DNA of 64,000 bases. Source: Eublepharis macularius (lineage: Eukaryota > Chordata > Lepidosauria > Squamata > Eublepharidae). Shown one piece after another: positions 43,166-64,000 of this stretch. Numbering within the stretch: position 1 is the first letter of the stretch; each line of letters starts with the position of its first letter. The stretch is from NCBI RefSeq assembly GCF_028583425.1, contig NC_072800.1:12847001-12911000 (forward strand). The letters are read 5' to 3'. Below the pieces are notes generated by a model. That model made no database searches and had not been told where the DNA came from. It worked only from the letters and a program-made list of their open reading frames with translations. The position numbers were made by a program, and so were the translations under genes.

Positions 43166-43600
43166 AATAAATAGGAAGAAATGAATAAAGATTCTGCGTG
43201 ACAAAGCTAACTGACCACCGAGACGTGGCCTTGCCTAAAGCTTCTTCTCCAACCCCAAGACAAGATTTATTTTGTATCTCAAATCTGAAATTTCCATGAT
43301 GTGTTGTTTTAAGTAGGATTGGTAGCAAGAACGTTCCATATGTACTAAAACATAAACAAAATTTTATTAGGACCAATCAAATTGACATAATTTCGGTGTA
43401 ATAAAAAGTATTACAAATACTTCTTGTTTTTGGATTTTGTGTTGGCTGATACGGCTGTACAATTTTTTCATACATGGTAAACCAAGGTATGTTCTTTGAA
43501 GTTTCTTGAATCCCCTGCTCTTTCAACAAATTCTACATTAATAATAAAATAACTGGATGTAATTGTGCTATACTGTAAGAACAATAAAGATAGTTCTTCC
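43166..43600 (+). terminator. 3' UTR with several poly(A) signals
   Basis: AATAAA occurs immediately after the stop (43166-43171 and 43184-43189) and again near 43400, 43545 and 43583. Which one is used cannot be told from sequence. Signals this close to the stop would give a very short 3' UTR. Confidence 0.6.
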
Positions 43601-43871
43601 ATAGTATGAATTCTGAAATCTCAATTTTCCTGTTTTCCTTCTACCTTGGATCAGCAGGGGAGAGTACGAACACAATAAAAAAAACTGCTGCCTAGATACC
43701 TTACAGGAAACTTGCTTGAAAACTATTCCTGCCCCATTTTCTTCTTCCATGAGCAACAGATTCCAGCTGTGTTTGTTCTGTGTTTCACAAGGTAAATACA
43801 TAATATCCTTCCTAAACAAACAAAACATTGTTTCTCATACAAGGTTAAATATAGCTGTGTTCCTTATTTAG

Positions 43872-44150
43872 CTACTAGAGGTGGGCACGGACTGGGGAAA
43901 AACCACGGATCGTGGTCCATTGCATTTCAAGGACCATGGACCCGCCCGGTTCGCGAACCAGCTCATCGGTCTGTGGTCCATCACTTCTGGGGCCTGTCAG
44001 CTGTAGCAAGAGTGGGGGTTTTAAACTTTAAAGCGTCTCCCATGCCTCTTGCATGTGGCACAGGGGGTACTTTAAAGTTTGGATGTTGCTCCAGCTGCTG
44101 GCGGGCTCCACCAGTCAGCTGGAGCAAGGGGGGGGTTAAACATTAAAATG
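43872..44150. mobile_element. hAT-like element end, related to 40402-41293, truncated
   Basis: Starts CTAGAGGTGGGCACGGAC, similar to the right end of the 40.4-kb element read inward (CTAGAGATGGGCACGATC), and contains several 'ggtcca' inverted motifs. No matching far end was found. Confidence 0.45.
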
Positions 44151-44750
44151 CCATCTTGTGGCTTCTCTTCAGTCCCACATTGGGACTGCGTGTGCGCAGG
44201 CCAGCCACAGATTTCCAGAGCTTTTTAGAAGACTAGGAGCACCTCTCTTCCCTTTGGCACTTTCCCACCAAAACCATCACATGACCAGGAGTGCTATTCC
44301 CTCAGTTCTCTTTTTGCCACCGCAGAGAGAAGATCTCCATTGCTGTTCTCTACTTTTCCCTCACCTCATCCTTGAGGCTGAGGAAAATTATTTCTTTTCT
44401 ACTGTTCTACTGAAGTTATTCTACTGAATAATAAAACTACATTTAAAGAAGAAAGTTGCTGTCTTTTTCTTCGTCATTATGGTTCAAGAGTGGCCTTTTC
44501 AAGATGCTGGGAAATGCCAGCCTGATTAAAGGCACCTGCTCCCTTTCTGGCACCCTTGAGTACCAAAGGCTCAGTCCAGAAGTCTGGCCCGTTAGAGCCT
44601 CTCCACAATGTGTCAATGAGATGCTAAGCATCTGTTGGGAAGGTGGTTCTCCATAGCAGCCTCTTACTTCAAGAGCTTCACATCCACCTTCATTGAGTGA
44701 GCTTGCTGCTCTCCCATTGTGGGGACTACACAGAAACCACAAAGATGAAA

Positions 44751-45058
44751 ACAGGGTTACGCTTACCTGTAACTGTTGCTCATTGATCTGTTCAGGCACA
44801 CATCCCTCCCTCCTGCCCCTCTGAAACCTTAGTTCTGGGGGTCTCCAGCAGTGGCATGTTGAAAATTGAGGAAATAGCACCCCCTCCTCCTGGTTATGTG
44901 ATTTTTTTTAGCAGGAAGGTGCCAAAAGGAGGAGGGGCATTCCTAGTTTCTGGAAAGTTCTGCAAACTTCCTCCATTGCTGGCCTGCATGTACACAGTCT
45001 TAAATGTGTGCCTGCACAGACCACTCAATGAACAAGTTATAGGTAAGTGCAACCCTGT
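44751..45058. repeat. Dispersed repeat with inverted ends, copy 1
   Basis: The left end ACAGGGTTACGCTTACCTGT and right end ATAGGTAAGTGCAACCCTGT are inverted. The interior is shared with 53410-53737 (cctccctcctgcccc, then cccctcctcctggt.atgtga, then ctggaaagttctgca). Upstream homology extends back to about 44580. Confidence 0.75.
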
Positions 45059-47089
45059 CAGACAGAGTTTGGGCTGTACTTGCTTAAAGTCAGTCCGTCT
45101 TCATTTCTTCCAACGTATAAGAGTGTAACACAGCAAGTTAAAAGTACCTATTTCAAGGAAGGCTGGGTGGGTCCAGATAAACACTCAATACCTAACCATT
45201 GCATGGTCTCTACGTCACACTGATGGTTATATACTAGCAAACTGGGCCACCTGGAGGCAAGTAAAGGTGCTTCTGCCAAACAGGAAGTTGAGGATAGCTT
45301 GGCTGAAGGATGCTTTAGTTCTGATAACTCCATGAGGCAACGAGCCTTAGGTGGCTGCTCTGCAGATACCAGGAAGGATCATCCCTCTCTGCTGAAGGTG
45401 TAACAACAGCTGTGAAGGAATGAGCTCCAACTGCCCCTAGAAATGAGCTAGCTCATAGCGCAACTTCATGGTTGAGATCTAGTCACGCCTCTACAAGAAG
45501 ATGCACTATCCTTACTAAGAGGACATGCTGCTTGGGCCAAGTCTTGTTGAAAGGCAGCAGTCCTGTTGATCAAAAAATATACATCCAGGTTGCAAAGTCT
45601 TCCCACAAGGAGGGGACTGAAAAGAAAACGAGGCATCTGAATCGGGAATGAATAAAAATGTCACCCAGTAACAGCCAACTTGCACCTATCCTGGAACAGA
45701 AATTCTGACGTTGCCTTGGGTGACAAAGATGTCAAATGTGTGAAAGACCCCCCCCCCCCAAATGAAAGATGAGACACAGGTATGGGTAATTGAGTACCCA
45801 TTTGTCTACCCCTGTGCCCTGGTGGCTGAATATCTCTGCTTGAGTGTCCCCTATGATACAATGGGAATAATGTACTTTATGCTTTGAGCACTGGATGCTA
45901 TGCCACCCCAACTGCGGATGTAGTACATTGTGGCCGTGGTGGTGGTGGCCACTTGTGCTACTCTGCCTTCCAGGCTGAAAAGAAAGGGAAACTTTTTACA
46001 TCGGAAGCCTAAGATGGTTAACAGAAATTCTCAAGACTATTGTGGTTGGCAGAGTGAGTGCTTGTCAAAAGTGCATCACAACCCCATAGGGAAAGATCTT
46101 TAGTGACAGGAAGTCATGGAGGTGGTGTATGGGAATGGACTACGCTGACGCTGGTATCTGTAGTGACGGGGGCAGGGGGAGAGCAAAAAGGAATACTCAG
46201 CTCCAGGTTGTCAATAAGTCGGGGGCAAATTCTTGGGTCTTTGGGGCTGAATGAGTTTAGTAGAGAGCAAAGGAGTAACAGTTAAGGTTTTAACGAAATT
46301 CTGAGGGAAAATGCCATGTGAACGCAACCACTCAGCATTAGTCATAAGATGGGATTCTAGGTAAGATGGGATTCTAGGTAGGTCTATCAGACCTAATAGA
46401 GCCCATCAATCTTCCATCGTACTTTAGGATGACTCTTGATCCTTTGATATAATATTGCTAAGTGTTCTCTGAAGAAACGCTTATTTTCGCAATTGATAAT
46501 ATGACCTTTACAAGGGGTAAATGTTCAGAACCACCCTGCCATAGGTCAAAAGCAGTCCTTTGCTTTGCATTACTCCCAGACATTCCACCTGGGTCAGCAC
46601 AATCCTTATTAACCGTTCTGGGCAGTTGCTTTCGCAGTTAGTCGGGTTCCCTATTTTCTCATAAATATTTTGCAAAGTCTTTGCAAACAAGTCTTTGATA
46701 CTAGTATATTCCAAGTAGCAATATCCCCATTCACGTCCTGAGGCGATTCAGCTGATTCATATAGTCTAACTATATGAACTTTATTAAATTGTTGAAAGCC
46801 TAAAAGGTTACAGTATCCTAACAGGTTATCCTCTACTTCTGTAGACGGTCCTTAATATCACTGCTCTTCTGCAAGACATTAAATCTGTTACTCATCTTTA
46901 TATTAGATTTAGAAACCTTGTCAAGCTAAGTTTGATTGGGAAAAGGCAAGAAAAGGTCCTCAAAAGGGCAACCTCTTCCTACTCATAACTAGCTATCAGA
47001 CGGATGGGAAACGCACAAAGACAGATTCAAGTACAATTTAACAGAATCACTATAAAATAATTAGATCTGTAGCTAACTCTAGTGTGAAT

Positions 47090-47310
47090 AGATCCAGAGG
47101 AGTTAGCCGTGTTAGTCTGTAGTAGCAAAATCAAAAAGAGTCCAGTAGCACCTTTAAGACTAACCAATTTTATTGTAGCATAAGCTTTCGAGAATCAAGT
47201 TCTCTTCGTCAGATGCTTGATCCAGTTTGGATCAGGCATCTGACGAAGAGAACTTGATTCTCGAAAGCTTATGCTACAATAAAATTGGTTAGTCTTAAAG
47301 GTGCTACTGG
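47090..47310. mobile_element. Foldback element with hammerhead-like arms and 12-bp duplication
   Basis: Two inverted arms (about 47131-47217 and 47233-47310) are near-perfect complements. The right arm reads CTGACGA, GAGAA-hairpin-TTCTC, GAAA, AGCTTATGCT, then ACAATAAAATTGGTTAGTCT. A 12-bp duplication TCTAGTGTGAAT flanks it (47078-47089 and 47311-47322). There is no coding capacity. It is the same family as 62787-62994 and the single arm at 6323. Structure and duplication length parallel the Penelope-like foldback at 37303. Confidence 0.8.
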
Positions 47311-47486
47311 TCTAGTGTGAATGAGAGTGTGGAAGTCTCATTATCGGAAGTCCAACCAACTCCCCCACTGTTTCCCTCTCACACAACAGACAGACTAATT
47401 AAGCCAAGTCAGCATCCTTGCAAGGACAGTGTAAAAAAAAAAAGTTTAAGCCTGCCAAAGAAACTACTTTAAGAACTCAGCACACA

Positions 47487-47705
47487 ACCAATAATAATAA
47501 CATTCCATTTATATACCGCCCTTCAGGACAACTTAATGCCCACTCAGAGCAGTTTACAAAGCATGCCATTATTATCCCCACAACAAAACACCCTGTTGTT
47601 TTGGGGCTGAGAGAGCTCCAGAGAGCCATGAGTAGCCCAAGGTCACCCAGCTGGCTGCAAGTGGAGGAGTGGGGAATCAAACTCGGCTCTCCAGATTAGA
47701 GTCTT
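47487..47705 (-). repeat. CORE-SINE (MIR-like) with tRNA-like head
   Basis: On the minus strand: a tRNA B-box-like GAGTTTGATTCC, the core CAGCTGGGTGACCTTGGGCT, then the tail CTGAAGGGCGGTATATAAAT ending in ATT repeats. This is CORE-SINE order. Confidence 0.8.
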
Positions 47706-50700
47706 GCACTCTTTAAGATTAAAATCAAGACAAATGAACTCATGGAGCATGCAACAATGCCACTGCCCAGCTCAAAGCCTCTGGTGATGATCGATCCTGA
47801 GGAAACCAAGGCATCAGAATTGCTGCAGATGTAAGCCCCAGGATCAATTCTGACATCTATGACATAAGTGGAGCAATGGAGGAAACCACAGTAGTTGACC
47901 CAGTGCAGTGTACTGGAATGGCCACTGGAGCCAAAGGCTCATATGATTGCTTCTGAAACTTGACCTGGAGCTCTTGCCTGATCCTTTCTTTTAAACACTT
48001 CACATGGTGCCTGCAGGGCAGAGTTGTTAGGAAGGTGGCAAATCCCTTTGAGAGGCTGCTGTTTCCCTAGTAAGAGAAGGCAAAAACCACAGCTGTCAAA
48101 AGAAGGGGATTTTTCTCCTACAGTAACAGCAGTGCTTAAAGTCTTCTGCCCCTCAAGCACTGTGGTTGAAGAAAAAATAAACCTGTAAAAAGCTATATAC
48201 TCTTAAGCTACAAAACACTTCATTTTCAAAATATATTTTAAAAAACTAAACTAGCTAAGATGACAATCTTTTGGAAGGATCCTAATCTGTTGTTATGTGG
48301 TGGATAAAAGAACTGAGCAGCAAGGAGCTTTTCTGCACACTCAACGTATTCCTGATTTTCTTAGCAGTCCACAAATTGTGGAATAGACTTGGGTACGGTT
48401 CTGCACATTTGTCCTTCCTCTGTATTTTTAGTTGTGGAGTTGGTATTTTCTTCCTTGTGTGTCTTAACTAATCAAAATCTTCAAGCAAGTGTGCTGTCAT
48501 CATCACAGTGGCATCACAGCGTGCGCCCTGCCACCCATCCCTAATTCCCCCACCCCCAGAGTCCAAACCAAAGCACCCACCTGAGTCGTCTGACCCAAAG
48601 CGAGGAGGCAGAGGCCAGCACCACCGAGGGCAAATGGACTTCTGTGGGATGGTGCCCAGAGCTGCAGCTGCTTTTCCTGGTGCTGGAAGTAGCCACCATC
48701 CCCTCTCTACCAGCAGCCCTTTCTCATTAAAAAAAAAAATCAGCACTATAATACCACTATATCGATATACTGTTGGTTCTCTCCCAGGTTTCGTTTTTTT
48801 AAAAAAGCAAGTCTTTAGCTTCTTCCCTTGTGAAGATTTAAGGAAAAAAGCGAATCTCTGCAATGCAGAGAAGACTTGCCTTCTTTTACAAATGAAAGCT
48901 AGGAGTTCAGGGAAACTGCTACACCTATCGTTACAATGGTGTTACAATATAGAAATGTAAGCATTTAATTTTTTTAAAAAATCAAAAAAACAATGAGGAG
49001 AGTAGTAGTTCAATGATGACAGACTCTTAATTAAACAGTAGGTTGGGAGTGGGTGGGGCAAAGAAAACCAAAAGAAACATTTTACACTGGAAGAACAAAG
49101 TGAACTCAGAACGAAGGGAACTTCAAAAAGAGATTGGGGTAAAAGTGGTCTCAAAAGAGCCCGGAGGGAAAAAAAGGAAAAATTAAAGGGAAAAAATGTG
49201 TTCAGAAATCGGGGGATAAACCAAAGCAGTACGGAGGCAGAACCAATGGGAAAAGCCCATTCAAAAAATCCTATGGTGCAACTTAGGAATGCATGGTGCC
49301 TCTGAGATGAGATCTGTGCTGAAAGACTAGCTCTAGACATTCCTGAATCTTAGCTCTGCACAAGTGCAAAGTCCATCAATATGATACAGACAAATGGTGA
49401 AGAAGTAACATCAGTTAAGCAACTTGTTTGTTGTGCTCGCTGTCAAGACTGTCACGGGAGATCAGCAAGCTGATGTACTGGGCGTTTGAAACAGGTAATG
49501 GCAGTAGGACAAGTTGCAGGCTACTTGCTATTTGTTCTGGCCTAGCCAGGTATGGCATAATAAAAATTAGTCTTAAAAGTCTTACGAAGATGAGACTGCA
49601 AGGGCTGTTGTTTCTCTGCATAATTCTGGTAGGGTAACACTTGCTAAAAGCTATAGATACGGCAGCTCCCCAGTTCGCTGTTCACTGTGATAGGAAGCGG
49701 CTTGTGTGAAAATTTACAGCATAGTCCAACCACTATGACCCTGTTGATGAATCTGAAGCAGTAGAAGGATAAGCCTAAGGGGGTTTGTCACGCACTGTGA
49801 TGTTGCGAGTGACCTCTAATTTGGGTCCTGAAACAGTAAGTCCTGGAGAAAGTTGAAAAAGATTGTGAACCAGTGTGTACCGAGGAGGTGATCTAAGTTG
49901 TGTGGTAGTATTCTGTTGATTACCTGTAAATGCTGGCTGAGGCAGGCCCCCACTCAGGGAAAAAAATAACTTCAAGAGAGTTAATGCAAGAAACCACCAA
50001 TACACTTCCCTCGCCATCTAGCAACTGAAGGCAGGGCTTTTCCAGAGGTGGCTTGGGGAATGCCCTTCCCCTTCAGGCTTGCCTGGCACCTCTACATTCC
50101 TTTAGGTGCTAGGCCAACACATTTCTTCTTACTCAGGCTTTAGTTAAGGGGTTCTATTCACAGCACATTTATAGCCTGCTTTTTCCTAGCCTGGGAACTC
50201 CTTGAGACTCATTTTAAGCTGCAACTTGTTTGGGGCAGTTTTATGCTCTCACTAGGTTTAACAGAGGTCTTTCTACTAACACAATGAGTTATATTTATTA
50301 TACTTTGTCATGTAAGCTGTCTCAAGCAACTTCTTGAGAGATTTGGCACAGAAAATGTCTAAATAAAGCTACTTGAGGAGTCTACGCTGTCAACCAAAGG
50401 AAGTTTAGAGCACTTGTCTTTCCTCTTTTTTCTGCCTGACTGATGGAGAGCATCCTGTGTGTTCACTGAATGTTAGAAGGCCGTTTTGCTTTATATTAAC
50501 AGACCTACCAACCTCCTGCCAGCAAAATGGACTTTTTCTATGTTATCCAGACCCTAAGAGAGAAAAGGGTTTCCTCTTAAAGATTCAGCCCCTGAATTTC
50601 TAAAACCAATAGAACGGTAGCTCTCTGTTCTGCAGAGGAAGCCCGATTCTTGGGTTCAGCTATTATATCCTGAGTGTGCAGGCTAGAGCTGATAGTGTGT

Positions 50701-52077
50701 TCAGATAGGTTGTCCTCCACTTTTCTATCAATTAATACAACTGAACCCATCTCCAGCCTTAGGTTGGCTTGCTAGCGTGATCCACAGAGATTAAGTTGTA
50801 ATAAACACAGACTGTATAGATAAACACAGAACAACAGTAACAGATAAGCATTCACATGGCAACCCACAGTCCCCACAATAGGTTCTTTACATTGCCATGG
50901 TGTACTTTTAGGCTTCAGAAGAAGCTGAGTGGGAAAGTAAGACTCCTCCTTAGGCATTTACCACTCTGACTGTGTGTGTCTCGGAGTTTTTTGTGCCTAA
51001 CAGCCAGCTTGGCACACACACGGAGCTCGTCATCATGAACGCACAGGTAGTCACTCAAACAGCAGCCACAGGTAAGCAACCTATTTTCCCCACTGACACT
51101 GATGTGGGTGAAAGAAAGCTCTGCCCTTCCAGGCATGCAATTAGTACCCACTCCTTTTGAACCAACTTCCAAAATTAATTACAGCAGGGTTTAAAAGGTT
51201 GTGAACAAGCCTCTGCACTGGTGCAGAATCCCATTGGTATACTGGTACACAGACTATAAAAAAGAATATGAAACTCTCTGTCTTATATGGCTTGCCAGGG
51301 CTATAAAGCACAATAATTATGGTATATATTTAAAAACTGAAAATTAGAGAAGGCTCATCTTAAACCACTTCTGTGCAAATCAACATCCACACATTGCAGG
51401 AAGGGCTTTCAACAGTTTATCTATCTAGGTCAAGTTACTTAACCTCAAATGGCACCCCCCCCCCCAAGTACATACAGTAGTCTACTCCTACATTTATACC
51501 ATTCCTTAGAATACAGCAAAGCCCTTCGGCTGAGCTCAATTCCCTTCTTTCTGCATGCATGTTGTATGTGCTGCATTTGTGCAGCTATGCTACATGAGGC
51601 AGTTCTGAAGAAATACCTGCTCTTGTATGAGGAGCTACACATATACAGCATCACTGAAATGAACAGAAATACAACCCACCTTGGCTAAATCCAACCCGTT
51701 ACAGTTCCCAAGAGCTTTAGGCTACCTCCACCCAACTCCCCCATTCAAAGACATGCTTGTTATAAACACAGGACAGAGTTCTAGACTGATCTGGTTTAAT
51801 AGTCTCTGTAAAAAAAGGCACATGCAATATTGTGCAAGTCTGAGCACTATTAGTTTGGCATTGAGAATTTATGCACGTTTTGAAAAACATTTAACATGAT
51901 AGTGCTGAAATTTTACAGCAGCAGCTAGTATGGCCATAATTTTTAAAGAGGTAATTAGCAAACTTATATTTCTAACTGGTCTGTATACAATGTTTAAAAT
52001 GAGAAGATAGCCTTTTTTGATAGCGTGTGAGGAAATTGGCATACTCAGTCCATATCCTATGGAGACAGTATTTGCAG

Positions 52078-63839
<11,762 letters not shown>

Positions 63840-64000
63840 CTAAGAGAAAAAGGAAACAAAGAATGAAAAAAAAATCACAGGAAAACTTAAGAGACTTTTT
63901 AATAAATTCATGATCACTGGGGATTAGAACCTATAATAATCACGACTATCCTCAAGGGTGTCAAAGCTCTGGGCTATCAACTGTGTTATAGATATAAAAG

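Larger units (their letters stand above)
43601..52077. other. Intergenic region between two convergent genes, repeat-rich
   Basis: Between the tail of the zinc-finger gene and the stop codon of the PDCD6-like gene. It contains the repeats listed separately (43872, 44751, 47090, 47487). The stretches 45060-47080 and 47710-52070 show no recognised gene. The PDCD6-like 3' UTR must begin below 52078; an AATAAA on the minus strand at 50294-50299 is one possible end. Confidence 0.45.

Overview
The window is vertebrate nuclear DNA, most likely from a squamate reptile. That is an inference from the repeat mix: L1 with polyA tails, Penelope-like foldbacks, a Helitron, hAT MITEs, CORE-SINEs and 5S-rRNA-derived SINEs. 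It holds large-intron host genes with GT-AG splice sites. Nothing bacterial or CRISPR-like was seen.

Layout. About 187-6301 is a near full-length L1 with an open ORF2 and an inverted 5' end (twin priming), flanked by an 18-bp target-site duplication. A repeat-rich spacer follows, then a CpG-island promoter (about 8780-9400). From there a 15-coding-exon gene runs on the + strand from 10247 to 43164. I do not recognise it by name. It encodes a predicted 557-aa protein with two U1/matrin-type C2H2 zinc fingers, a charged helical middle, a Ser/Gln-rich region and a short helical C-terminus. All splice phases agree once a 25-nt microexon is included. Its introns carry an ORF1-only, half-L1-like element with an intact ORF (31735-33321), a minus-strand Helitron filled with a 51-bp minisatellite (13377-14756), a 5'-truncated L1, a Penelope-like foldback and a hAT-like element.

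From 43.6 to 52 kb is an intergenic region made mostly of old repeats. From 52078 to 63839, on the minus strand and tail-to-tail with the zinc-finger gene, lie the last four coding exons of a PDCD6 (ALG-2) penta-EF-hand gene. The upstream exons fall beyond the window. The protein differs from human PDCD6 (as I remember it) at more positions than expected for so conserved a protein, so a paralogue is possible.

Best candidates for something undescribed: (1) three foldback elements (37303-37970, 47090-47310, 62787-62994), each with an exact 12-bp target-site duplication and arms holding a hammerhead-ribozyme-like core, one family showing covariation in stem II; (2) the intact ORF1-only L1-like element; (3) the unnamed zinc-finger gene.
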